DNA of 38,878 nucleotides from Burkholderiales bacterium (GTDB taxonomy: Bacteria > Pseudomonadota > Gammaproteobacteria > Burkholderiales > Burkholderiaceae), in assembly GCA_026225235.1 (NCBI GenBank), contig JAMFSK010000010.1:1-38878 (forward strand). Reading direction: 5' to 3'. The notes below the pieces were generated by a model that ran no database searches, was not told the origin of the DNA, and worked only from the letters and a program-made list of their open reading frames with translations. This document shows positions 30,802-38,878 of the stretch, piece after piece; the first letter of the stretch is position 1; each line of letters begins with the position of its first letter. The translations under genes and the position numbers were made by a program.

Positions 30802-32553
30802 ATGAAACACGTTTATAAGCCTGGTGCGATCGCGGTGAGCGTCGCCTTACTGGTTTCGATGTATGGCTGTGCGAACGACGCGCCGGGGCCGCGCAAGGGG
30901 ACCACGATCCCGACGACGGGCGCGGGTTCAACCGGCGGGACGGCGGCAACGGGCAGCGGCGGGACAGCAGGCACTGGAAGTACAGGTGCAACGGGTAGTA
31001 CCGGCGGGACAGGAGGGAGCGGAGGGATTGGAAGCTCGGGAAGCACCGGTGGGACAGGTGCGACGGGTTCGACAGGTGCCACGGGTGCGACGGGTGCGAC
31101 AGGTGCGACAGGTGCGACAGGCGCAACAGGTGCGACAGGTGCGACAGGTGCGACAGGTGCAACAGGTGCGACAGGTGCGACAGGTGCAACAGGTGCAACA
31201 GGTGCAACAGGTGCAACAGGTGCGACCGGGGCCACAGGTGCCACGGGTCCGCAAGGCCCGGCCGGTCCGCAGGGGCCCGGCGGTTCGCCGTTCCCTCCCT
31301 TGGTCAACGGCGTCGCGCCAATCGTCGGCGACGGCGGCAACCTGCTCACCTCCACCGGGCAAACCGTCAGCGCCATCGGCTCTCAGATCGGCGCGACGTC
31401 GATCCCCGGCGCCAATCCCGCGACCTCGACTGCGCTTGGCGGCGTTGTGTCAAACACTGGCGACGCGGTCACGACACTTGGCACCGGAGTCGCGTTGGGC
31501 CTCGGCGAACTCGGCACGGCGATCAATCCGGTGGGCATCACGGTCGCAAGCACGGGCAACGTCGTCACCGATGCCGGTGACGCGGTGAACAGCGCCGGGC
31601 AACTCGTCACGAGCCTCGGCGCCGGTCCGCTCTCGCCGCTGGCGCCTTTGACCACGCCCCTTGGCAGCGCGGTGTCGACGCTTGGCACAGCTATCGCTAA
31701 CGGCGGCACGCAGCTCGGCGACGCGCTGTCGAGCGCGCCGGTGGTAGCGCTGACTCAGTCGCTAAGCAATGTGATCGTGCCGATCACTTCGACGGTCACC
31801 GGCACGACCGAGACGCTCGGCGGGGCGACCGGAGTGGGCAGTGCGCTTGCCGGTGTGCTCGATACGGTCGGAAACGGCGTGATCGCGGCGGGCCAGCAGG
31901 TCTCGAATGCCACAGGCAACGCGATCGGCCAGAACCTCGGGCATGTCGTCAGCGAGGTCGGTGCGACGGTCGATGGTGTCGGCGGCTTGCTGACCTATCC
32001 CGGCACCACCAGTCCGCTGGCGCCGCTCACCGGTCTGTTGTCGAACGGCGTGGGTGGCCTGTCTGGCCTGGGCGGTCTCGGTGGTTTGGGCGGCGGCACG
32101 GGCAGCGACCCGCTCGGGCCGCTCAAGGGTGTGCTCGGTTCGCTCGCCGGCGGATCGGGAGGCACCGACCCGCTGGGCCCGATCAGCGGTGCGCTGAGTG
32201 CGCTCACGGGTAGTCTCGGTGGCCTGGGCGGATCGACCGGCGGCCAGAATCCGCTTGCACCGGTGGCCGGCGTGCTGAGCACGGTGAGTAGCACCGTGAA
32301 CGGCGTTGTTGCAGGCGTGGGCTCATCGGCGGGTGGAGGCAGCACGGGCGGTGCCGGCAGCGCGTTGTCTCCGGTGACCGGCCTGCTCAGTTCGGTGACG
32401 ACCACCGTCTCGGCTTCGCTGTCGGGCTCGATCACCGCGACGTCGACCGGCTCGGGCAGCAACGCCGGCGGCAACTCCGGCAGTGGCCCCTCAGGTCTTG
32501 GCGGCCTGCTCGCTCCAGTCGCGAGCCTGCTCGGTGGTGTGACCCACAAGTAG
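30802..32553 (+). CDS. Collagen-like triple-helix repeat lipoprotein
   Basis: This is a probable surface-exposed or outer-membrane lipoprotein. The 583-residue product begins with a signal peptide ([18 protein letters not shown]). Its lipobox is weak, Cys-23 being the likely lipid site. A region of 34 uninterrupted Gly-X-Y triplets follows at about residues 59-160: mixed GST/GGT units, 21 nearly identical Gly-Ala-Thr units (86-148, one of them Gly-Ser-Thr), then [12 protein letters not shown]. The rest is rich in Gly, Thr, Val and Leu. It has degenerate repeats of about 40 residues built on (S/N)PLxPVxGxLS, for example [24 protein letters not shown] and [12 protein letters not shown]. Similar proteins in this group are called collagen-like (Bucl) proteins and linked to adhesion. 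I chose ATG 30802 because of GGGGAG 8 bases upstream. Confidence 0.88.
   Translation: MKHVYKPGAIAVSVALLVSMYGCANDAPGPRKGTTIPTTGAGSTGGTAATGSGGTAGTGSTGATGSTGGTGGSGGIGSSGSTGGTGATGSTGATGATGATGATGATGATGATGATGATGATGATGATGATGATGATGATGATGATGATGPQGPAGPQGPGGSPFPPLVNGVAPIVGDGGNLLTSTGQTVSAIGSQIGATSIPGANPATSTALGGVVSNTGDAVTTLGTGVALGLGELGTAINPVGITVASTGNVVTDAGDAVNSAGQLVTSLGAGPLSPLAPLTTPLGSAVSTLGTAIANGGTQLGDALSSAPVVALTQSLSNVIVPITSTVTGTTETLGGATGVGSALAGVLDTVGNGVIAAGQQVSNATGNAIGQNLGHVVSEVGATVDGVGGLLTYPGTTSPLAPLTGLLSNGVGGLSGLGGLGGLGGGTGSDPLGPLKGVLGSLAGGSGGTDPLGPISGALSALTGSLGGLGGSTGGQNPLAPVAGVLSTVSSTVNGVVAGVGSSAGGGSTGGAGSALSPVTGLLSSVTTTVSASLSGSITATSTGSGSNAGGNSGSGPSGLGGLLAPVASLLGGVTHK
31057..31245 (+). repeat. In-frame tandem array of a 9-bp unit (21 copies)
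   Basis: Twenty-one units of the type GGTGCGACA run without interruption. Variation is mainly at the sixth and ninth bases (GCG, GCA, GCC; ACA, ACG, ACC). Each unit codes for Gly-Ala-Thr, except one Gly-Ser-Thr. Because units are 9 bp, slippage changes the length of the collagen-like stalk without breaking the frame. Confidence 0.95.
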
Positions 32554-32602
32554 TCGTCTGTCTCCGTATGTCGCGCGCTCTGTAACCGCCCGGCATACGG
32601 AC

Positions 32603-32640
32603 AAAAAAAGCGCACAGGGTGCAAACCCTGTGCGCTTTTT
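32603..32640. terminator. Bidirectional intrinsic terminator
   Basis: GCGCACAGGGT (32610-32620) pairs perfectly with ACCCTGTGCGC (32625-32635) around a GCAA tetraloop. Seven A precede it (32603-32609) and five T follow (32636-32640), so both strands have a stem and T-tract. It lies between the convergent collagen-like and binding-protein genes and serves both. Confidence 0.93.
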
Positions 32641-32685
32641 GATTGCGGCGCTCGTTTCCGAAGAAGCGAAGCGCGGCAAGTGGCT

Positions 32686-33831
32686 TTACATCTTGACGAT
32701 ATCGAGCAGCGTCTTCGTGCCGTTCTTGTAGTCATACAGCGAGATCACCGGCGACTTCAGGTCACCATGTGAGTCGAACTGCGTTTCACCGATCACGCCC
32801 TTGTAGTCGGTCGCCGGCATCGCAGCGAGGATCTTCGCCGGATCGGTCGAGTTCGAACGCTTCATGGCGTCAACAATGATGTACACAGCGTCATACGTGA
32901 ACGGTGCGTAGATCTGGATCGGTTGATTGAAACGCTTTTGGTACTTGGCCGAGAATTCAGCACCGCCAGCCATCTTTTCGAGCGCCATGCCGGCTTGCGA
33001 GCAGATCACGTTGTCTGCTGCGTCGCCTGCCAGCTTCGACAAGTCTTCGGTACAGACGCCGTCACCGGCCAGCACCTTGGCGCTGATCGCGAGTTGCTTG
33101 GCTTGCTTGGCGAACGGACCACCCGTTGCATCCATGCCGCCGTACATGATCGCGTCCGGCTTCTCACCCTTGATCTTGGTCAGAATGGCGCGGAAGTCGA
33201 CCGCCTTGTCGTTGGTCGCATCGTGCGAAACGACGGTCAGGCCGAGGGCCTTGGCGGTCTTTTCGAACTCGTTGGCCAGACCTTCGCCGTAAGCGGTCGC
33301 ATCATCGACGATGGCGACGCTCTTGACCTTCAGGGTCTTGGCGGCGAAGTTCGCCAGTGCCGGACCTTGTTGCGCATCGGTCGCAACGACGCGATAGGTC
33401 GTCTTGAAGCCTTGTTGCGTGTACGTCGGGTTGGTCGCAGACGGCGAGATCTGAACGATGCCTGCATCGCTATAGATCTTCGACGCCGGGATCGAGGTGC
33501 CCGAGTTCAAGTGACCGACCACGCCCACGACCTTGTCGTCGACCAGACGCTGTGCGACCTGGGTCGCCTGACGCGGATCGGCTGCATCGTCTTGCGGGTC
33601 GAGTTGCAGCGTGACCTTCTGACCGTTGATCGTCAGGCCCTTGGCGTTGATTTCCTCGACTGCGAGGCGCGCGCCGTTTTCATTGTCCTTGCCCAGGTGG
33701 GCGATACCGCCGGTGAGCGGCGCGACGTGACCGATCTTGACGACTTCATCGGCCGATGCGCCCGTGGCGAACGTGGCATAGAGAACCGCTGCTGCGGCGA
33801 TCGGCAACACTTTTTGCAGCTTGTGCTTCAT
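32686..33831 (-). CDS. Branched-chain amino-acid-type ABC transporter binding protein
   Basis: This is a periplasmic receptor of the Leu/Ile/Val-binding (LivJ/LivK) family. The 381-residue product has a signal peptide (LPIAAAAVLYATFATGASA). A mature domain of the usual form follows: VVKIGHVAPLTGGIAHLGKDNENGARLAVEEINAKGL, LDPQDDAADPRQATQVAQRLVDD, GVVGHLNSGTSIPASKIY, QISPSATNPTYTQQGFKTTYRVV and YAPFTYDAVYIIVDAMKRS. GGAG lies 6 bases before the ATG. No liv permease or ATPase genes are beside it, so it stands alone and probably feeds a transporter encoded elsewhere. Confidence 0.94.
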   Translation of the reverse strand: MKHKLQKVLPIAAAAVLYATFATGASADEVVKIGHVAPLTGGIAHLGKDNENGARLAVEEINAKGLTINGQKVTLQLDPQDDAADPRQATQVAQRLVDDKVVGVVGHLNSGTSIPASKIYSDAGIVQISPSATNPTYTQQGFKTTYRVVATDAQQGPALANFAAKTLKVKSVAIVDDATAYGEGLANEFEKTAKALGLTVVSHDATNDKAVDFRAILTKIKGEKPDAIMYGGMDATGGPFAKQAKQLAISAKVLAGDGVCTEDLSKLAGDAADNVICSQAGMALEKMAGGAEFSAKYQKRFNQPIQIYAPFTYDAVYIIVDAMKRSNSTDPAKILAAMPATDYKGVIGETQFDSHGDLKSPVISLYDYKNGTKTLLDIVKM

Positions 33832-34309
33832 GTAAGTCTCCAGTTCAGGTCAAAAATCTGCCGCACCCGTCAGGCGTCATGCGTGATGCCTGGCGTTTCC
33901 CCCGTGACGACTGCGCAGCATGCATCGTAATGCACAGTTCAAGGCCGCTTTCCCGTTCGTTTGTGGCGCCAGGGCCCTGCGGAACTTGGGCCTGAGTGTA
34001 GTGCGTTTCAAAAAGATTTTGTGTTGGTTTTTCGAACAGTTCCAGGCTTGACTCGCTGCAATTACGGTATCACACGCAGGGTTTAGGAGATCTCGGGATT
34101 CACGCCGAGTATTCCTGAAGCGCTGAGTCCATCCCATCGCACGGCCCGCCGTCCCGTCCGTGCCGGCCGTCGGCCAGGGGGAGCGGCCCGCCACGCGGCT
34201 TCGCGCTTCGGGACCTTCTCACACTGGTTGTAGCCGGAACGGGCCGGCCAGCGAAACGGTTGACAGTCTAGGGTGATACCCGCAATCGCCGCAGCGCGGC
34301 CGTTGCGCG
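33832..34309. other. Non-coding region between the binding protein and HiPIP genes
   Basis: These 478 bases hold no convincing gene. The left half carries the binding-protein promoter and leader on the minus strand, including a small inverted repeat (TGCAT/ATGCA, 33921-33934) about 100 bp upstream of the start. I see no terminator for the HiPIP gene and nothing notable in the GC-rich right half. Confidence 0.45.
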
Positions 34310-34618
34310 TCAGGCCTTCTTCGAATAGGCGTTGCACCAGCCGTTTGCATCCACCAGTTTGCCGCCGAACATCGGGCACGGGCCCGACTTCGAACCCGCG
34401 GCACCCTGATACAAGGCGCAATTGCTGCACTTCATGCCGGCCGTGTACCGCGCGAACTTGGCCTTGTCCACCTTGCTTGCATCGGCCTTGTAGCCGAGCG
34501 CCTGGGCAGTCGGATCGGTTTCCGGCAACGGGTCGGCTGCATTGGCCGTGCGCGCGAGCGCAAGAGCCGATACCACGCCGGCACTACGAATCAGGAAGGA
34601 GCGACGCGTATTGTTCAT
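34310..34618 (-). CDS. High-potential iron-sulfur protein (HiPIP), Tat-exported
   Basis: This is a small periplasmic electron carrier with one 4Fe-4S cluster. The 102-residue precursor begins with a twin-arginine signal (NNTRRSFLIRSAGVVSALALA), cut after ANA. The mature part keeps the four cluster cysteines in the family pattern CSNCALYQG, then CPMFGGKLVDANGWC, with the final aromatic loop typical of HiPIPs. AGGA lies 7 bases before the ATG; a longer frame upstream adds 22 unlikely residues. It probably donates electrons to a terminal oxidase or reductase elsewhere. The next gene is a flavin oxidoreductase 81 bp upstream on the same strand. Confidence 0.93.
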   Translation of the reverse strand: MNNTRRSFLIRSAGVVSALALARTANAADPLPETDPTAQALGYKADASKVDKAKFARYTAGMKCSNCALYQGAAGSKSGPCPMFGGKLVDANGWCNAYSKKA

Positions 34619-34699
34619 GAGACTGTCCTGTTTGCGCTTTATTGTGGGGGGACCACTCTGGGGTGGTCGAGGCGAGCATAACAAGATGCGGCGCGCGAG

Positions 34700-35812
34700 T
34701 CAGGGCTGTTCAAGGAGGGCCGCGACATGGCAGGCGATGGCCAGCGAGGCGGTCAGGCCCGGTGACTCGATGCCGAACAGATTGATCAGGCCGGCAATGC
34801 CATGATGCGCCGGGCCGTCGATCGCAAAGTCGGCCGGTGCCTTGCCAGGGCCTACGAGCTTCGGCCGGATACCCGCGTAGGCCGGTTGCAGCGCGCCGTC
34901 GGCAAGCCCGGGCCAGTACTCGCGCACGGCCGAATAGAAACCGTCGGCACGTGCCGGGTCGACGTTATAGGCGATCTGGTCGACCCATTCGACATCGGGG
35001 CCGAACTTCGCCTGGCCGCCGAGATCGAGCGTGAGGTGCACGCCGAGTCCCGCCTCGTTGGGCATGGGATAGATCAGATGCGAGAACGGCGTGCGCTGCG
35101 CGAGGCTGAAATAGTTGCCGCGCGCAAACCATTGCCGCCGCACGCACTGGGCGGGCAAGCCGCGAAACCGCGCGGCCACGGCCGAGGCTTCGAGCCCGGC
35201 CGCGTTGATCACGCAGCGTGCGTGCAGGGCGAGCGGCGCAAGCGGGTCGTCGCCCGCGTGGATCACGAATCCATCGTCGCGGATCTCGGCCGATTCGAAC
35301 GGCGAGCGCACGGCCAGCAGTGCCCCGTCGCGTTCGGCGTCGCCGAGCAGGGCGAGCATCAATTGATGGCTGTCGATAATGCCCGTAGAGGGCGAGAGCA
35401 ATGCGGCACGACAGGTCAGTTCGGGTTCGAACTCGGCGATCTCGGCAGCATCGAGTCGCCGCAGATCGTCAATGCCATTGAGTCGAGCCCGCTCGGCGAG
35501 TGCGTCGAGTTGGCCGATCTGGGCGTCGCTTGTGGCGACGAGCAGCTTGCCGCATCGTTTGAAAGGGATCTGATGGAGCTCGCAGTAGGCATAAAGGCGC
35601 CGTCGGCCTTCGATGCACAAGCGTGTCTTGAGCCAGTCGGGCGGTGCATAAAGCCCGGCATGAATCACCTCGCTGTTGCGCGAGCTAGTCTGGGTGCCGA
35701 TCGACTCGGCGCGCTCGAGGATCAGCACCTCCTTGCCACGCGCTGCGAGTTCCCGGGCGATCGCCAGGCCCACTACACCGGCGCCGATCACCACGCATTC
35801 GATCCGTTCCAT
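34700..35812 (-). CDS. FAD-dependent oxidoreductase, LhgO-like
   Basis: This is a flavoprotein dehydrogenase of the DAO fold, closest in pattern to L-2-hydroxyglutarate dehydrogenase/oxidase (LhgO). The 370-residue product has the FAD-binding Rossmann motif [27 protein letters not shown]. The family piece [37 protein letters not shown] and [12 protein letters not shown] are also visible, and a second FAD-contact region lies near the end ([24 protein letters not shown]). The ATG at 35812 is followed directly by the first beta strand. HiPIP lies downstream on the same strand and could be its electron acceptor, but this is only a neighbour-based guess. Confidence 0.85.
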   Translation of the reverse strand: MERIECVVIGAGVVGLAIARELAARGKEVLILERAESIGTQTSSRNSEVIHAGLYAPPDWLKTRLCIEGRRRLYAYCELHQIPFKRCGKLLVATSDAQIGQLDALAERARLNGIDDLRRLDAAEIAEFEPELTCRAALLSPSTGIIDSHQLMLALLGDAERDGALLAVRSPFESAEIRDDGFVIHAGDDPLAPLALHARCVINAAGLEASAVAARFRGLPAQCVRRQWFARGNYFSLAQRTPFSHLIYPMPNEAGLGVHLTLDLGGQAKFGPDVEWVDQIAYNVDPARADGFYSAVREYWPGLADGALQPAYAGIRPKLVGPGKAPADFAIDGPAHHGIAGLINLFGIESPGLTASLAIACHVAALLEQP

Positions 35813-35905
35813 CGATCTCCTCCGTCATTGTGAGGCGGCCGGTATCGTTGAGCGTTCAGGCGGCGGTATGTTCCGTCTTGTTGCGCGAGGCGGGTGCGTC
35901 GTTGC

Positions 35906-36886
35906 CTAGAAGCCGATGGCCCGACGTTTTGCGACTCGATCTGCCTCGACGTCATCGGCACCGACGACGTCGCGCCCTGCCAGCCGCGCATTGCCGAACG
36001 CATGCAGCACGGCCCGGCGAATCTCGCGCGGCTTCATGGCGGCAAGCCGATCGAGCGGCGCCGGTTCGAGCCGTTCGGGAAAACGCGCACCCCATGCATG
36101 CGCGCTGCGGATCTCAGTGTAAATGGTTTGGGCGATGCGCAGCGCGCCGGCGTGATCGGGCGCCGGGATCTCGTAGACGTTCATCCGGTTCAGCAGCGGC
36201 TCGGGGATGCCGCGCGCATCATTCGCTGTGGCGATCCAGACCACGCTTGCCGCATCGATCGGCACTTCGGCGAACTCGTCGGTAAAGCTTGAAGCCGTGT
36301 CATGTTCGAGCAGCGCGTAGAGCGAACCCAGCGGATCGTAGTTCGCGTCGCCGCTCGCCTTGTCGATCTCGTCGATGATGATCACGGGGTTGGCATAGCT
36401 GCCATGCACGAGCGCTTCGAAGACCTTGCCCGGCTTGGCGTTCTTCCACTGCGACGAAGCGCCCGAGAGGATCCAGCCCGCGGTCAGCGAGCTCATCGCG
36501 ACATAGTGGCAGGCGGTGCCGAGCAGCCGGGCGAGATGCTTGGCGAAGTGAGTCTTGCCGATGCCGGGTTCGCCGAGCAGCAGCATCGGTACGAGTTCAA
36601 GACGGTCTTCGGTCTCACTACACAAGGCGATCTGTCGACGCACGTCGTCCAGCGGTTCGCCGAAGTTCGGCAGTTCCGCGGCGATCTGTTCGAACGTGGG
36701 CATCCGATTGGGTTTTACGCAGAAGCGCAGGCCCCCGGTGCGCAACATCTTCTCGTAGGTCGCGCGTAACGCGTCGTTCGAGTTGTCATTGAGCTCGCCG
36801 AGTGCCGCCTCGACTGCGCCCACGTCGTAGACCTTTTTAAAGGCCGCGACGGCCAATTCCTGCCTGACCACTGCTGTCGATGTCAT
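35906..36886 (-). CDS. Orphan AAA+ ATPase related to the Lon ATPase module
   Basis: This is a cytoplasmic AAA+ ATPase. The 326-residue product has a helical N-terminal part of about 95 residues. Walker A follows at about 105-112 (GEPGIGKT), Walker B at about 169-173 (VIIIDEIDKA), sensor 1 (VVWIATANDARGIPEPLLNRMNVYEI) and a C-terminal small helical domain. The order and wording of these motifs resemble Lon, including the stretch matching ALLE..FTDEFAEVPIDAASVVWIATAN. Both the Lon substrate-binding N-domain and the Ser-Lys protease domain are absent. It may act as a remodelling factor with an unknown partner. I chose ATG 36886; a G-rich stretch precedes it, and a much longer frame upstream is unlikely. 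Confidence 0.85.
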   Translation of the reverse strand: MTSTAVVRQELAVAAFKKVYDVGAVEAALGELNDNSNDALRATYEKMLRTGGLRFCVKPNRMPTFEQIAAELPNFGEPLDDVRRQIALCSETEDRLELVPMLLLGEPGIGKTHFAKHLARLLGTACHYVAMSSLTAGWILSGASSQWKNAKPGKVFEALVHGSYANPVIIIDEIDKASGDANYDPLGSLYALLEHDTASSFTDEFAEVPIDAASVVWIATANDARGIPEPLLNRMNVYEIPAPDHAGALRIAQTIYTEIRSAHAWGARFPERLEPAPLDRLAAMKPREIRRAVLHAFGNARLAGRDVVGADDVEADRVAKRRAIGF

Positions 36887-37313
36887 GACGATCACCCCGC
36901 TTGAGCGTTCATGCCAGTGTATCGGCGGACATAAAGGACGCAAGCTAGCAGACCGGTGCGCCTGCTGCCAAAACAGGCCGCACGCGTCGATTCCGGGGGG
37001 ATGGCGAGGCGTCGCGCGGCACGACGCGGGGCTCTCTTCAGACCTTGCCGCGGCACAGTCTTGTGCCGCGGCTGCCCGCTGAGCCTGCCTCACACGGATT
37101 GCGCGCCGATGCCGGCCGGCACCCGACATGTGCTGATGAATGTCCGTCGATGTGTCGCGACGCCCCGCACAGAGTCTTGGCGGAGGCTGCAAGTCGCGCG
37201 CGCGTTGCAGCCCCTGCGCAACAGTCCCCGATACCGCGCTCAAGTCGCTCGCCTGCCTGCCGTTAACAGGACGATGAGGGGATGAGCGCTGCGCGGGTCC
37301 CGCCACCATCACT
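36887..37313. other. Non-coding region between divergent AAA+ and MHYT genes
   Basis: These 427 bases are GC-rich and hold no convincing gene. They should contain two divergent promoters that I could not assign. The one clear element is a perfect inverted repeat at 37047-37072, listed separately. Confidence 0.45.
37047..37072. repeat. 11-bp perfect inverted repeat
   Basis: GCCGCGGCACA (37047-37057) pairs perfectly with TGTGCCGCGGC (37062-37072) around a 4-base loop. It lies 241-267 bp upstream of the MHYT gene and about 160 bp upstream of the AAA+ gene. Neither strand shows a T-tract, so it is not a standard terminator. It may be an operator or a structured leader element. Confidence 0.55.
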
Positions 37314-38878
37314 ATGAACAGCACCTATAACCCACCTTTGGTCATGATGTCGCTGCTGGTCGCCGTGCTCGCGTCGTTCGCGGCGCTCGACCTGGTGGCG
37401 CGCCTCGCGAGTCCCGTTCACGACACGCGCCGCTCGCGCTGGTTGTTGGGCGGCGCGCTGTCGATGGGCGTGGGGATCTGGGCGATGCACTTCATCGGCA
37501 TGCTCGCCTTCGAACTGCCCATCAGACTCGGCTATAACGTGTGGATCACGATGGTGTCGCTGCTGGTGTCGATCGCCGTGTCCAACTTCGCGCTGCGAAT
37601 CGTATCGGTTTCGCAGCTTTCGAACAGGCGGCTGATCATCGGCGGCGTCGTGATGGGCTTCGGCATCGCCGCGATGCACTACCTCGGCATGGCGGCGATA
37701 CTGATGTCGCCGTCAATCGCGTATGACCCGTTGCGCGTCACGCTGTCCTTGGTTGTCGCCATCGGCGCATCGCTCACGGCCTTGTGGATCGCACATCGCC
37801 TGCGCCGCGACGATAGTCCGCTCGCGGTGTACAAGCGCCTGGGTGCGGCCGTGATCATGGGCGTCGCGATCTGCGGCATGCACTACACGGGCATGTCGGC
37901 CGCTTCTTTCGCGCCCGGCGCGGTCTGCGGGGCGGCCAATGATCTCGACGGCAACTGGCTGGCCGTCACGATTGGCATCTTCACCCTGGCACTGCTCTCC
38001 ACCACCCTGATCCTGTCGGCAACCGAACGTCATTTCCAGCACCGAGCCCTTCAGATGTCAGCCTCGCTGACAACGGCCAATCGCCAGCTATTGCGTCTTG
38101 CCACGGTCGACACGCTCACCGAACTGCCCAACCGCGCCACTCTCGTGCAGCGCGTGGCACGTGCCATCACCCGGTCGCAGCGCACGGGCGTGCCGTTTGC
38201 CGTGCTGTTCATGGATCTCGATGGCTTCAAGACTATCAACGACTCCTTGGGCCACTCAGTGGGCGATGGCGTATTGCAGGCCTTCGCCCAACGGCTGCGC
38301 CAGGCCGTGCGCCGCCACGGCACGATCGCGCGGATCGGCGGTGACGAGTTCGTCGTGGTGATCGAGAATCTCGATTCGCCCCAGGATGCCTCGGTGATCG
38401 CCTCGCTGATCCTCACCCATATGGAAGAGGACCTCGTGGTCGACGGCGTGCCGTTGCAGGTGACGCCCAGCATCGGCATCGCCATGCATCCGCGCGATGG
38501 CTTGACGGTCGAAGAGCTGCTCAAGAATGCCGATGCGGCCATGTACGGGGCCAAGCAGAACGGGCGCAACACCTTCCGCATGTTCGAACCCGAGATGACC
38601 GAGACCGCGACACGCGTGCTCAATATTCAGCGCGGTTTGCAAGAAGCGCTCACGCACGGGTATCTGTCGCTGCACTTCCAGCCCAAGTTCAACGGGAGCG
38701 TCGAGAAGCTGGTCGGCGCTGAGGCGTTGTTGCGCTGGAACGATCCGAAACTCGGCTCGGTCGCCCCGCTCGAGTTCATTCCGGTAGCGGAACGATCAGG
38801 CCAGATCCTGCAGATCGGCTATTGGGTACTCGCCGAGACCTGCCGGCAACTGGCCGAGTGGGACCGCGACGGGCTGCC
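37314..38878 (+). CDS. MHYT-GGDEF-EAL cyclic-di-GMP signalling protein (3' end outside window)
   Basis: This is a membrane-bound sensor protein with cyclic-di-GMP domains. The frame is open to the window end (521 codons seen). The N-terminal MHYT domain has seven hydrophobic segments and three motifs, MHFIGM (about 58), MHYLGM (about 121) and MHYTGM (about 189), thought to bind copper and sense a diatomic gas. A GGDEF domain follows, with MDLDGFKTINDSLGHSVGDG and an intact IGGDEF at about 341-346. The first part of an EAL domain (GAEALLRW) is followed by the cut. No RxxD inhibitory site precedes GGDEF. ATG 37314 is the first start after an in-frame stop at 37275-37277, but it has no clear ribosome site. 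Confidence 0.93.
   Translation, partial: MNSTYNPPLVMMSLLVAVLASFAALDLVARLASPVHDTRRSRWLLGGALSMGVGIWAMHFIGMLAFELPIRLGYNVWITMVSLLVSIAVSNFALRIVSVSQLSNRRLIIGGVVMGFGIAAMHYLGMAAILMSPSIAYDPLRVTLSLVVAIGASLTALWIAHRLRRDDSPLAVYKRLGAAVIMGVAICGMHYTGMSAASFAPGAVCGAANDLDGNWLAVTIGIFTLALLSTTLILSATERHFQHRALQMSASLTTANRQLLRLATVDTLTELPNRATLVQRVARAITRSQRTGVPFAVLFMDLDGFKTINDSLGHSVGDGVLQAFAQRLRQAVRRHGTIARIGGDEFVVVIENLDSPQDASVIASLILTHMEEDLVVDGVPLQVTPSIGIAMHPRDGLTVEELLKNADAAMYGAKQNGRNTFRMFEPEMTETATRVLNIQRGLQEALTHGYLSLHFQPKFNGSVEKLVGAEALLRWNDPKLGSVAPLEFIPVAERSGQILQIGYWVLAETCRQLAEWDRDGL

Noticed and set aside
31057..31245. Possible CRISPR-like or non-coding repeat array
   Set aside because: Units are 9 bp, contiguous and in frame with Gly-X-Y triplets. 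There are no spacers and no cas genes.
30813..31376. Minus-strand frame with Ala-Pro-Val repeats
   Set aside because: It is only the antisense reading of the Gly-Ala-Thr coding repeat.
32923..33930. Plus-strand frame of 335 codons opposite the binding-protein gene
   Set aside because: It shadows a complete gene with signal peptide and ribosome site, and its composition is Arg/Asp/Gln-rich without motifs.
36887..37324. N-terminal extension of the AAA+ gene by about 146 codons
   Set aside because: The added sequence is Arg/Ala/Ser-rich without structure and covers the divergent promoter region and the perfect inverted repeat.

Overview
The window is a high-GC stretch of proteobacterial chromosome. 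It most resembles a member of the Burkholderiaceae (Burkholderia/Paraburkholderia group). The reasons are the gene order gspG-H-I-J-K-L-M-N, the YaeQ, SrkA and HugZ-like proteins, the short H-NS-family protein with a TWSGRG-type C-terminus, and a collagen-like surface lipoprotein. The genus is an inference from recalled family resemblance; no search was run. I saw no IS element, phage, CRISPR, tRNA or rRNA. The gene content looks like ordinary core and accessory chromosome.

Layout. (1) 1-5893: the 3' part of a type II secretion operon, gspG (cut by the window edge) to gspN, with tight or overlapping junctions. (2) 5933-8818: a MarR repressor divergent from a small one-helix membrane protein and a NodT-type outer-membrane efflux lipoprotein. 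Each of the two divergent promoters carries a MarR-like box between its -35 and -10. (3) 8870-14504: gshA, a strong candidate for a small RNA of about 60 nt (10851-10911) with anti-Shine-Dalgarno motifs, yaeQ, a MATE transporter, a small unknown protein and the kinase srkA. (4) 14621-22492: a sugar-acid module with an IlvD/Edd-type dehydratase, a divergent LysR regulator, and a YtfQ-YtfR-YtfT-YjfF-like sugar ABC transporter. The dehydratase and the transporter operon share one promoter layout (palindromic box, 18 bp, ATTAGACG, 17 bp, TACGCT), which predicts a single LysR-controlled regulon. (5) 22891-28618: ElaA-like acetyltransferase, Lrp/AsnC regulator, CDF metal exporter, H-NS-like protein, HugZ-like FMN protein and a YbjJ-like MFS transporter. 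(6) 28781-32553: a PAS-GGDEF-EAL protein divergent from a collagen-like lipoprotein that has a near-consensus sigma-54 promoter. (7) 32686-38878: a lone branched-chain amino-acid-type binding protein, a Tat-exported HiPIP, an LhgO-like FAD oxidoreductase, a Lon-like AAA+ ATPase without a protease domain, and an MHYT-GGDEF-EAL protein cut by the window end.

The least expected items are non-coding or regulatory: the anti-SD small RNA, the duplicated LysR-type promoter architecture, the paired MarR boxes, the sigma-54 promoter of the collagen-like gene, and a 13-bp intercistronic hairpin after the sugar-binding-protein gene. The sugar transporter's YjfF-like permease also has a tail of about 110 residues that runs antisense into the lysR gene.
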